Part shown: positions 1 through 6,232 of the stretch, one piece after another
Layout: each line of letters starts with the position of its first letter
Numbering within the stretch: the first letter of the stretch is position 1
Assembly (NCBI GenBank): GCA_937926325.1
Contig: CALAZQ010000622.1
Coordinates: 1-7,143 of the forward strand
DNA: 7,143 nt
Direction: 5' to 3'
DNA from: an uncultured Planctomycetaceae bacterium
GTDB lineage: Bacteria > Planctomycetota > Planctomycetia > Pirellulales > UBA1268
Made by a program: the position numbers and the translations under genes
Notes under the pieces: generated by a model
What the model saw: the letters and a program-made list of their open reading frames with translations, nothing else
Databases searched by the model: none
What the model was told of the DNA's origin: nothing

Positions 1-78
1 CGGTCCGGTCGCTCCCGCTCCCGGCTTCCATTGCCCACATTTTATCGACGAGGTCGAGGGTGCCCCTGACCGGTTGGC
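1..78. other. Left edge, no assignable gene
   Basis: This short stretch lies downstream of the dehydrogenase stop codon. On the minus strand an ATG at 38-36 opens a frame (MWAMEAGSGSDRT) that runs off the window and could be the first codons of a following gene. It is too short to judge and I see no convincing ribosome binding site. I see no hairpin followed by a T-run. Confidence 0.3.
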
Positions 79-960
79 TCAGCGAACCGCCGCGTACTGC
101 CGCAGCAGAGCCTGGGTGCCATCGTCCCCATAGCCGGCCGACTGAAGTGCTTCATACACCTGCTCAGCCACCGCGAGGCCGGGCAGCTGGAGGCCGGTAG
201 CGTCGGCTTCCTCACGGGCGAGGTGAATGTCCTTTACTAGATGCCGTACCAGAAAGCCGGGAGCGAAGTCGCCAGCCAGTGCTCTCGGGGCCAGATTCGT
301 CAGCCCCCAGCTGCCCGCGGCACCGCCACTGATCACCTGTTGGACCGTGGCAGCATCAAGGCCACCAGCCCGGGCGGCGGCCAGGGCCTCACACCAGGCC
401 ACCATGCCGACTGCCACGGCCACCTGATTGGCCAGCTTGCACCGCTGGCCACTGCCGGCCAGGCCCAGCCGGGTGACCGACTTGCCGAGCAGCTCAAGCA
501 GTGGGCGGGCCCGATCAAATGCTTGCAGATCGCCACCCGCCATGATTACCAGTGATGCGTTGCGGGCCCCGACGTCACCGCCGGAGACTGGCGCATCGAC
601 TGCGGCCAGCCCCCGGGCGGCAGCTGCCGCTGCAATTCGTTCAGCCAGCCGTGGACTCGAGGTGGTCATGTCGATCAGCAGGCTACCGGCTGCCGCAGCG
701 GCAATGATGCCGGCAGCACCGCCAGCCCCAAAGTAGACCTGCTCAACATCACTCGGCAGACCGAGCATCGTGATCGTCACGTCGGCTGCCGCGGCTGCTG
801 CCTCTGGCGTGTCGTGCCACTGGGCCCCGCGGGAGATCAGGGGCTCGGCCTTTGATCGGGTGCGGCTGTGAACATGCAGGGGATGGCCTGCTGCGAGCAG
901 GTGGCCGGCCATGCTCCCGCCCATGATGCCGGTGCCAATGAACGCAATTGGTGCCGCCAT
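79..960 (-). CDS. NAD(P)-dependent beta-hydroxyacid dehydrogenase (3-hydroxyisobutyrate dehydrogenase family)
   Basis: This is a 293-residue cytosolic oxidoreductase of the beta-hydroxyacid dehydrogenase family, which oxidises 3-hydroxyacids (or reduces the semialdehydes) with NAD(P). The N-terminal Rossmann fold shows GTGIMGGSMAG at residues 9-19 (GxGxxG) and the HSRT segment at 31-34 after the second strand. An arginine there often goes with NADPH use. The substrate motif DAPVSGGDVGA is at 122-132. The catalytic block GSGQRCKLANQ at 169-179 contains the expected lysine, K175, and N178. The helical C-terminal half has FLVRHLVKDIHLA at 236-248 with K243-D244. Length fits the family (about 290). 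The frame is open up to 1050, but the Rossmann strand begins right after the ATG at 960, which has GGAG six bases upstream, so the shorter start is chosen. It contains several alanine runs. It follows the exporter genes on the same strand after 96 nt; co-transcription is possible but unproven. The exact substrate cannot be told; relatives act on 3-hydroxyisobutyrate, tartronate semialdehyde or gamma-hydroxybutyrate. Confidence 0.9.
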   Translation of the reverse strand: MAAPIAFIGTGIMGGSMAGHLLAAGHPLHVHSRTRSKAEPLISRGAQWHDTPEAAAAAADVTITMLGLPSDVEQVYFGAGGAAGIIAAAAAGSLLIDMTTSSPRLAERIAAAAAARGLAAVDAPVSGGDVGARNASLVIMAGGDLQAFDRARPLLELLGKSVTRLGLAGSGQRCKLANQVAVAVGMVAWCEALAAARAGGLDAATVQQVISGGAAGSWGLTNLAPRALAGDFAPGFLVRHLVKDIHLAREEADATGLQLPGLAVAEQVYEALQSAGYGDDGTQALLRQYAAVR

Positions 961-966
961 CGGTAT

Positions 967-970
967 CTCC
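967..970 (-). promoter_or_regulatory. Ribosome binding site of the dehydrogenase gene
   Basis: On the minus strand GGAG is followed by ATACCG and then the ATG at 960, a spacing of six bases. This supports the internal start over the upstream ATG at 1050. The rest of the 96-nt gap (961-1056) contains no clear terminator: there is a short GC palindrome but no stem followed by a T-run, so read-through from the exporter operon is possible. Confidence 0.7.
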
Positions 971-1056
971 GCAGGTCTTGTGCTTCTGCCGACAGATAAC
1001 AAACCGCCGGAACCAACAGCATATCGCGATCGGCCGACGGCTTCCCGCAACCAGCA

Positions 1057-2682
1057 TCATTCAGCCGCCGGAGCCGGCACTGGGGCTGGCAGCTGCAGCT
1101 GCTCAATCGGCGGGGCCAGCAGCCGCAACACGTCGCCACTGGTGTCGACCGCGTCGAGCGACGTGTCGGCTGCCCGGATATCAGCATCGGCCTTCCAGTA
1201 TTCCTGCCGGGCGGCAATCTCGAGCAAATCGGCATCGAACTTGGCCTGCTCGCGGAGCGTCACCCGCAGGATGTCGCTGCGTCCGAGCCGAAACTGCTCG
1301 CGTTCAGCCTCGGCCACGAGGGCCGCCAACTCCTCTTGCAGCAGCGTCTGCCGATGAAACTCAAAGGCCCGCTCCAGCTTGGAATAGGCATCCTGCACCT
1401 CGGCCCGGATCTGGTCATAGGTGTAGTCGAGCTGCCGTTCGATCTGCACCAGCTGCGAGTCGACCGACTGCAGCCGGCCGCGGGCATCTCGCCGCTGGGC
1501 CGGCATCTGGAAGACCAGCGAGGCCTGCAGCACCTGCCGGTTCAGGCCGAAGGGACCAGACAGTGAACTCTGGCCTGCACCGGCGTCTTGGTTGCCAAGA
1601 ATCTGGGCGTCGATGCCCGGCTTCATGTCGTTGGCGGCCAGCTTCCGCTCGACGAACAGCTTCTGCCGTTTCAGTGCCAGCTGCCGAAACTCCGGCCGCG
1701 AGGTGAGCGCTCGCGAGAGTGATTCTTCAAAGAATGTCACCGTCGGCTGGATCGGCTCGGGCAGCGGCGTCATCCGCCGCGGGCCGGCCAGCACTGGCTT
1801 GCCCAGATCGTCCCGCAAAAAAAGCGAGAGGTCGATCGTTGACTGCTGCACCGCCCGGTCGGCCTGCACGATCAGGCCGCGGCGGAGGGCGATGTTCTTC
1901 TGGTTGTCGATCCGCTCGACGTTGGCCATCACACCCCGCTCGACTTTGGCGGCAATCTCACCATCCCGCCGAACCGCCAGTTGCTCGAGCCGCTCGGCCG
2001 CCTTCTCCCGCTCACCGCTGCCGAGCCAGATCCAGTACGACCGCGTGGCGGCCAGCATGTAGTCGAGCCGGCTGCGGACGATGGTCGGCTCAGCCAACTG
2101 CCGGTCGATACGGGCCTTGTCGCGGCCACCGCGGGCCGAGTCGATGGCCCGGTCGCGGGCCAGCGGCATGGTGAGGCCGCCACGAAACTCACCGGCATCG
2201 GCTGTCAGTTGACTGAGGTAGTAGGTGGGGAAATTCCCGAGGCCCGTCCGGTACCCGCCGAAGACCTGCATGCCGCCCCGCTGCAGCAGCTGTGAGAGGC
2301 CGAAGTTCGACTGATAGCTTTCGTAGGTGCCCGGTGCCAGGGCATTGCCCGCCATGTCGATGTTGGTGTCGAAGGCCCCCATCGCCGAGGTCAGCCGGCC
2401 GGCAGCCACCCCCCGCTCCTGCTCGATCGCCCGCAGCAGCGGATAGTGCCGCCGCACGCTTTCGAGCACCTCGCCGAGGGTCAGTGGCTCTTCGCGATTG
2501 TCGATGGGCAGGTCACCCGGCAGCACCATCTGCCGCACCGGCTCCAGCGGCGGCGCGGCGGGGGCTGCCGGCGGAATCACGATGTCACCCGCCGGCAACG
2601 GCAACGGCTCGAACGCCCCGGCTGAAGCCAGACCGAACCCGCAGGCAGCGATAGCGAGGGCCAGCCGTGTCACCAGTCTCAC
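1057..2682 (-). CDS. TolC-family outer-membrane channel protein
   Basis: This encodes a 541-residue outer-membrane efflux protein, which as a trimer forms the channel-tunnel that takes substrate from the periplasmic adaptor to the outside. The N-terminus is an export signal: basic VRLVTR, hydrophobic LALAIAA, then CGFGLASAGA and a proline-rich linker to about residue 50. The TolC duplication is visible: 'HYPLLRAIEQERGVAAGRL' (79-97) and 'RPEFRQLALKRQKLFVERKL' (329-348) start the two halves, each followed by long amphipathic helices (about 200-285 and 405-505) and by a strand region with a similar proline-arginine pattern (LTMPLARDR, 170-178; LVFQMPAQRRDARG, 389-402). The tail is proline/alanine rich. 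The start is a GTG at 2682 that overlaps the stop of the adaptor gene in GTGA; a second GTG at 2673 is possible. The frame stays open upstream to 3129, but that part only shadows the adaptor. Very likely the outer component of the system encoded upstream; substrate unknown. Confidence 0.92.
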   Translation of the reverse strand: MRLVTRLALAIAACGFGLASAGAFEPLPLPAGDIVIPPAAPAAPPLEPVRQMVLPGDLPIDNREEPLTLGEVLESVRRHYPLLRAIEQERGVAAGRLTSAMGAFDTNIDMAGNALAPGTYESYQSNFGLSQLLQRGGMQVFGGYRTGLGNFPTYYLSQLTADAGEFRGGLTMPLARDRAIDSARGGRDKARIDRQLAEPTIVRSRLDYMLAATRSYWIWLGSGEREKAAERLEQLAVRRDGEIAAKVERGVMANVERIDNQKNIALRRGLIVQADRAVQQSTIDLSLFLRDDLGKPVLAGPRRMTPLPEPIQPTVTFFEESLSRALTSRPEFRQLALKRQKLFVERKLAANDMKPGIDAQILGNQDAGAGQSSLSGPFGLNRQVLQASLVFQMPAQRRDARGRLQSVDSQLVQIERQLDYTYDQIRAEVQDAYSKLERAFEFHRQTLLQEELAALVAEAEREQFRLGRSDILRVTLREQAKFDADLLEIAARQEYWKADADIRAADTSLDAVDTSGDVLRLLAPPIEQLQLPAPVPAPAAE

Positions 2683-4082
2683 CCAACCTTGATCTTGGGG
2701 GCCTTGGGCTTGCCCTGCTTCGACTTCGGGGTCGGCGCGAGCACCGGCGGGAAGCCGTTGAGCCGTCGCCAGATCTCGAAGCCGAGCGTGACCCGGTTGA
2801 GGAACACCCAGCCGATCACCTGGTTGCCCTGCCGCAGAAACTCGGCATCGGGCCAGGCATCGCCCGGCATCACGGCATCGGGCTCGACCAGAATGCGGCA
2901 TTGGCCGGCCAGGCCGCTGGCGGCATCGACCTGCCTGATCCGACCGCCAAACGTGCCGATTGCCGTTTCCGGCCAGCCTGAAAACTGCACCGCCGGCCAG
3001 CCTTCGAACTGCAGCCGCACGTGCGGCATCTCGCCCGCCCGGTCGCGATAGGCCAGCACAATCGGCGCATCGACGCCGTCGAGAAACAGTTCGGCCACCC
3101 GGTCGCTGGTGTCGGGCACGATTGTGCACAGTTCATCGCCTTCTCGGACGTACTGCCCGCCCCGGCTCACGTTGGCGGCCACGCGATAGACGACCCCGTC
3201 ACAGGGAGCCACCACCCGCCGCGCCTTGAACCGTTCAATTCGGTTGTCAATTTCCTGGATGTCCCGCTCGATGCCGAAGAGATCCTGTTCGGCCTGTCGG
3301 GCATTACTGTGGGCGACGGCGATTGCCGAGAGGCCGGCGGCATCAGCCTGGACAATGTTGGCCTCGGCGGTGAGCAGGGCCGCCCGAGCGCGAGAGACCT
3401 GGGCGTCGGCCTGCTCGGTGTCGGTGACGGCCCGGTCGGCCCGCATCCGGGCCTCATCCCGCGACAGCTTGCTTTCCAACCCGCCGAACCGCGGGTTGGT
3501 GAACAGGTCGTCGAACATCTCGTAGCGGTTGAGCTCGAAGTCGCGCGAAAAGGTCGCGTTGGCCTTCGCCTGCTTTGCCACATCGATCGCCTTGGCCGCC
3601 GCATCTCGGTTTGCCTCCGCTGCCCTGACGGCCGCCGCTCGAGCCGCTTCCTGCGCCGAAGCCGCCGCCTGCAACTCGGCCAACTCCTGCCGGGCCGCCT
3701 CAAGCCGGCCGGCCAGAAACCGGCGCTGGGCCTCAAGCCGGTCCGCAAGCGCCGGATCGTTATCTTCGATATCGACCAGCGGATCGTTCATCTTTACCCG
3801 GCTTCCCTCGACGACATGCCATTTCTCGACCTGCCCGGAAACCCGGGCGGTGAGTACCTGCATCCGTTCCACCGGAGAGTAGGCGACGATCGTGCCCCGG
3901 CAGATCACCGTCTGCTGCCAAGGTACGAAGGCGAGGATGAATGGGATCGACAGGAACATCAGGAAGACAAAGCGAGCCAGCCACCGCACCGGCCGGGGCG
4001 TGACGGTGTGGGCCAGCGATGCCCGATCCTGCGGACTGTGTTCGGGCCGGCGGGACCCGCGGTTTTTTCGGTTCATGTCCAT
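2679..4082 (-). CDS. HlyD-family membrane fusion protein (periplasmic adaptor)
   Basis: This is a 467-residue adaptor that would bridge the inner-membrane exporter and the TolC-type channel. Order of parts: a basic cytoplasmic N-terminus (1-34); one membrane anchor (about 36-53, ARFVFLMFLSIPFILAF); the first half of the lipoyl/barrel-sandwich domain (about 72-106, with VSGQVEKWHVVEGSRVKMNDPL); a long alanine-rich coiled-coil hairpin (about 108-288) broken by RYEMFDDLFTNPRFGGLESKL around 186-206; the second lipoyl half (287-322, VVAPCDGVVYRV...REGDELCTIVP); and a beta-barrel with the FEGWPAVQFSGWP segment (359-371). The C-terminus is a lysine/proline-rich tail (453-465). The ATG at 4082 has AGGG seven bases upstream and overlaps the exporter gene by 10 nt; the next ATG at 4076 would give a 4-nt ATGA overlap. 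The stop overlaps the TolC start by 4 nt. The long plus-strand frame over this gene is an antisense shadow. Confidence 0.93.
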   Translation of the reverse strand: MDMNRKNRGSRRPEHSPQDRASLAHTVTPRPVRWLARFVFLMFLSIPFILAFVPWQQTVICRGTIVAYSPVERMQVLTARVSGQVEKWHVVEGSRVKMNDPLVDIEDNDPALADRLEAQRRFLAGRLEAARQELAELQAAASAQEAARAAAVRAAEANRDAAAKAIDVAKQAKANATFSRDFELNRYEMFDDLFTNPRFGGLESKLSRDEARMRADRAVTDTEQADAQVSRARAALLTAEANIVQADAAGLSAIAVAHSNARQAEQDLFGIERDIQEIDNRIERFKARRVVAPCDGVVYRVAANVSRGGQYVREGDELCTIVPDTSDRVAELFLDGVDAPIVLAYRDRAGEMPHVRLQFEGWPAVQFSGWPETAIGTFGGRIRQVDAASGLAGQCRILVEPDAVMPGDAWPDAEFLRQGNQVIGWVFLNRVTLGFEIWRRLNGFPPVLAPTPKSKQGKPKAPKIKVG

Positions 4083-5743
4083 TCCACCACCCTGTCACAC
4101 CGCTGGCGGATGTCGCTCCGGGCAGTCACCACCACCAGGGTCCAGCTGGCCTCGGGGTCAAAAATGGCATCGAGGAGGTTCGGGCAGGCCTCGACCGCCA
4201 ACGCGTCGAGCATGCCGACAATCAGCAGCAACCGGGGCTGTCCGGCAATGGCTCGGGCCACGGCCAGCCGGGCAATCTCATTGTTGGAAAAGGGCTGACC
4301 GTCAGGGTTGAGCAGCGTCTGCATGCCGTCGGGCAGCCGGGCGACGCGGTCGGAAAGGCCGACCAGGTCGAGGGCCCGGCGAACCTGCGATGCAGTCAGC
4401 CAGGTACGACCGAGGCGAATATTTTCCTCAAGAGTGCCGGCAAAGACTTCGGCCCGACCCACGTAGGCAACCTGCTGACGGGTGGCAGCCAGGTCGAGCG
4501 ACTGGGCATCAATGCCGTCGTACTCCAGCAGGCCTTCCTGGGGAAGCCGTAGCAGGCCGAGGGTTTCCAGCAGTTCGGTCTTGCCCCGAGCCCCGACCAC
4601 CGCCACCCGCTCACCCGGGGAGAGCTCAAACCGACGGAGGCGGCCGTCAGAGCCCGGCAGTTCAGCCACCACAGCCAGTGGCCCGCCATCATCCAGTCGC
4701 TCTCCCGAGATCGGCTCCGGCGGCAGCGTGTCAAGAATGCCGAGCTTGTCGAGCGTCGCCTGGAGGTCATAGAAGATCTCGACGTACTTGCCGATCTTTG
4801 ACAGCGCAGCCAGCACCAGCGTGACGATCAGTTCACTCGCCACCAACTGGCCGAGGGTCAACTGCCGATTGATCACGAGCCAGCCGCCCAGGCCCAGCAG
4901 CACCGTGCTGCCGACCGCCTCGAGCATCAGGGCAAAGAGCGTCTGCCGCCAGATGATTGAAAAATGCCGCTTACGGGCCGAAACGTAGCGGTCGGCGAGG
5001 ATGTCGGCCCGGTCGATCGCCAGCATCGCCCCCTCACCGCTGCGAAAGGTGTGGGGGCAGCGGGCGATCTCCTCGAGCCAGGCAGCCATGTCAAACTTGG
5101 CATAGCTTTCGGCGATGCTCGACTTCACGCCACCGATCCCGAGGCCGACCAGCATGAATACGACCAGGCCCGCCAGCACCAAGGCAAAGGTGAGCAGATA
5201 GGGATGATAGAAGCCGAGCACAACCAGGCCGACCATCGTCATCATGATGATGCCGATCCCCTCGACCAGCAGGGTGGCGATCGACTTCTGGCCTGAGGAG
5301 ACCTCGAAGAACCGATTGACGATGTCGGCCCTGTTCGAATTATCAAACGAAGCGATGCTGGTCCGGCTGAGCCGGTCGGCAAAGCTCAGTGCCGTCCGGG
5401 CAAACAGCCGCCGCTGCAGGCACTCCGCCACATAGGTCTGCATCGCCCGGAGCGATGCCGAGACAAACAACAGCCCGAACATCACCATCGCGAGTACGAA
5501 GACCGGCCAGAGCAGGATGCCGAAGGCGACCGTATTGACCAGCGCCTCGATCGCCGCCGGAGCCACCAGTGACAACAGCCCCACCCCCAGCGCAAAGGCC
5601 AGCAGCGTAAAGACATCGGTCCACTCCAGTTGGAGCAGTTCCGTCAGCCGCTTCCAGGGCCGCTTCCCCGGCGGCATGGCAGCACGACGGCGGTGGCCGG
5701 GCTGCTCTGCTGCCGGATGGGGTGCTGCCACCGCATTCACCAT
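4073..5743 (-). CDS. ABC-exporter-type inner-membrane protein with a degenerate nucleotide-binding domain
   Basis: This 556-residue protein has the half-transporter layout of type I secretion exporters: about six membrane segments (roughly 44-73, 76-102, 157-180, 182-205, 268-291, 296-314), coupling-helix-type loops, then a nucleotide-binding domain from about 350. There is no N-terminal C39 peptidase domain, only about 40 polar residues. The domain frame is recognisable (SPGERVAVVG at 375-384, VAYV...GTLEENIRLG at 425-445, ARLAVARAI at 491-499, QPRLLLI at 502-508), but every catalytic motif is changed. Walker A is GARGKTE (384-390), two residues short. The Q-loop glutamine is missing (GRAEVFAGT, 429-437). 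The signature is FSNNE (485-489) instead of LSGGQ. The Walker B aspartate-glutamate is V509-G510. The H-loop histidine is A541. I infer little or no ATPase activity by itself. The ATG at 5743 has GGAG seven bases upstream and overlaps the preceding gene by 7 nt. No stop or frameshift is visible, so this is not an ordinary pseudogene. A partner subunit elsewhere could supply ATP hydrolysis. Confidence 0.88.
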   Translation of the reverse strand: MVNAVAAPHPAAEQPGHRRRAAMPPGKRPWKRLTELLQLEWTDVFTLLAFALGVGLLSLVAPAAIEALVNTVAFGILLWPVFVLAMVMFGLLFVSASLRAMQTYVAECLQRRLFARTALSFADRLSRTSIASFDNSNRADIVNRFFEVSSGQKSIATLLVEGIGIIMMTMVGLVVLGFYHPYLLTFALVLAGLVVFMLVGLGIGGVKSSIAESYAKFDMAAWLEEIARCPHTFRSGEGAMLAIDRADILADRYVSARKRHFSIIWRQTLFALMLEAVGSTVLLGLGGWLVINRQLTLGQLVASELIVTLVLAALSKIGKYVEIFYDLQATLDKLGILDTLPPEPISGERLDDGGPLAVVAELPGSDGRLRRFELSPGERVAVVGARGKTELLETLGLLRLPQEGLLEYDGIDAQSLDLAATRQQVAYVGRAEVFAGTLEENIRLGRTWLTASQVRRALDLVGLSDRVARLPDGMQTLLNPDGQPFSNNEIARLAVARAIAGQPRLLLIVGMLDALAVEACPNLLDAIFDPEASWTLVVVTARSDIRQRCDRVVEWT

Positions 5744-6096
5744 GGTTTGACTCCGGGGCTCACCTTGGAGAGCGGACGGGCAATCCGCCGGTTGGCTCGG
5801 CGGCGGGCCAGGCGGCGGGCGACGGTGTGCCCGACCCGCGTGGTTGCCCGGTCGACCGCAACCTCCCAGTTGACGTCTGTCACCTCGGCCACCACGTCAC
5901 CAGCCTCTCTGAGCCGCACCACCACGCGGCAGTGCTTGTCGAGACCACCGCGAGGTCCGTTCTGATCCTCCAGCACCACCTGCACCCGCTGGATATGGCC
6001 GCTGAACCGGGCCAGGGCAAACTGCAGCCTTCGCTCAATGTGGGCAACGCAGGCAGCAGGCACCCGACCACCAACTTGCTTGAGTGACCAAATCAT
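5737..6096 (-). CDS. HPF/RaiA-like ribosome-associated protein
   Basis: This 119-residue protein resembles short ribosome hibernation-promoting factors (HPF, YfiA/RaiA), which bind the decoding region of the small subunit. Visible pattern: a helix VAHIERRLQFALARFSGHI (17-35), a strand RVQVVLEDQNGPRGGLDKH (37-55), a strand CRVVVRLREAGDVVAEVTD (56-74), then WEVAVDRATTRVGHTVARRLARRR (77-100), matching the order helix-strand-strand-helix with the 'AxDxAxxxxxxxxxRxL' end of the family. GPRGG-DK is typical of a HPF/RaiA-like subgroup, from memory. The long-HPF C-terminal dimerisation domain is absent; the tail is strongly basic. The ATG at 6096 has GGAG seven bases upstream in a purine run; an ATG at 6195 gives an N-terminal extension without similarity and is rejected. 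It is the first gene of the exporter cluster and overlaps the ABC gene by 7 nt. Whether it acts on ribosomes or serves the exporter is unknown. Confidence 0.8.
   Translation of the reverse strand: MIWSLKQVGGRVPAACVAHIERRLQFALARFSGHIQRVQVVLEDQNGPRGGLDKHCRVVVRLREAGDVVAEVTDVNWEVAVDRATTRVGHTVARRLARRRANRRIARPLSKVSPGVKPW
5751..5754 (-). promoter_or_regulatory. Ribosome binding site of the ABC exporter gene, inside the preceding gene
   Basis: GGAG on the minus strand is followed by TCAAACC and the ATG at 5743. The site lies in the last codons of the HPF-like gene, whose stop codon (5739-5737) is just past the exporter ATG. This supports ATG 5743 over the GTG at 5740 and suggests translational coupling of the two genes. 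Confidence 0.65.
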
Positions 6097-6103
6097 AGCA
6101 CTT

Positions 6104-6107
6104 CTCC
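6104..6107 (-). promoter_or_regulatory. Ribosome binding site of the HPF-like gene
   Basis: On the minus strand a G-rich purine run (6110-6101) includes GGAG at 6107-6104, followed by seven bases and the ATG at 6096. It decides the start in favour of 6096 over the upstream ATG at 6195, which lies in sequence with no recognisable coding similarity. Confidence 0.75.
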
Positions 6108-6129
6108 CCCAAAAAACTGAAGCAACGGT

Positions 6130-6153
6130 GGGTGGTGAGCCGTTTCGCCACCC
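6130..6153. repeat. Imperfect inverted repeat in the divergent region
   Basis: The arms GGGTGGTGA (6130-6138) and TCGCCACCC (6145-6153) are reverse complements except for one position, around a 6-base loop. In a plus-strand transcript the odd pair would be a U-G wobble, giving a 9-bp stem; in a minus-strand transcript it would be a C-A mismatch. It is not followed directly by a T-run in either direction, so it is not a clear terminator. It could be an operator or a leader hairpin of the exporter operon, or chance in GC-rich sequence. Confidence 0.4.
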
Positions 6154-6207
6154 TTCTATCGACATGATTAGGGCGGGCAAATCACTTCGACACACATGAA
6201 TGTTCCG

Positions 6208-6232
6208 ATAGAATTCATAGAAAAATTCTATG
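6208..6232. repeat. Nested inverted repeats just upstream of the NhaR-like gene (candidate operator)
   Basis: Two perfect inverted repeats share the same right side: ATAGAATT (6208-6215) with AATTCTAT (6224-6231), and CATAGAA (6216-6222) with TTCTATG (6226-6232). Put differently, the hexamer ATAGAA occurs at 6208 and 6217 and its complement TTCTAT at 6226, exactly 9 bp apart each time. A fourth copy, TTCTATCG, lies at 6154-6161 and is an exact inverted match of CGATAGAA at 6206-6213. The cluster ends 13 bp before the ATG at 6246. It is a good candidate for LysR-type regulator binding, probably by the divergent gene's own product, but no binding is shown by sequence alone. Confidence 0.6.

Larger units (their letters stand above)
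1057..6096 (-). other. Putative four-gene exporter operon with overlapping junctions
   Basis: Four minus-strand genes run HPF-like, ABC-type membrane protein, HlyD-type adaptor, TolC-type channel. All three junctions overlap: 7 nt at 5737-5743, 10 nt (or 4 nt with the second ATG) at 4073-4082, and 4 nt at 2679-2682. No room is left for internal promoters between genes except inside coding sequence. Order and content match a tripartite export machine across both membranes, with an extra ribosome-associated protein in first place. Transcription presumably begins in 6097-6245. No substrate gene, peptidase domain or modification enzyme is in the cluster. Confidence 0.75.

Noticed and set aside
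961..1050. Longer start for the dehydrogenase at 1050
   Set aside because: The 30 extra residues precede a Rossmann strand that normally begins the protein, and the ATG at 960 has a good ribosome binding site.
961..1056. Terminator between the channel and dehydrogenase genes
   Set aside because: Short palindromic bits (such as ATCGCGAT) exist but there is no stable stem followed by a T-run.
948..1706. Plus-strand open frame of 252 codons opposite the TolC-type gene
   Set aside because: Low-complexity arginine/proline/alanine product, an antisense shadow of the channel gene.
2683..3129. Upstream extension of the TolC-type frame to an ATG at 3129
   Set aside because: It would overlap the adaptor by about 450 nt and puts the signal peptide in the middle of the protein. 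The GTG at 2682 puts it at the N-terminus.
3021..4298. Long plus-strand open frame of 425 codons opposite the adaptor gene
   Set aside because: It lies antisense to a clear HlyD-family gene, has no recognisable domain and a composition typical of GC-rich antisense frames.
4573..4596. Walker A change explained by a frameshift or sequencing error
   Set aside because: The reading frame matches the family on both sides, the loss corresponds to two whole codons, and four other motifs are also changed, so a single error cannot explain it.
6097..6195. Longer start for the HPF-like protein at 6195
   Set aside because: The extension has no family similarity and covers the likely promoter; ATG 6096 has a strong ribosome binding site.
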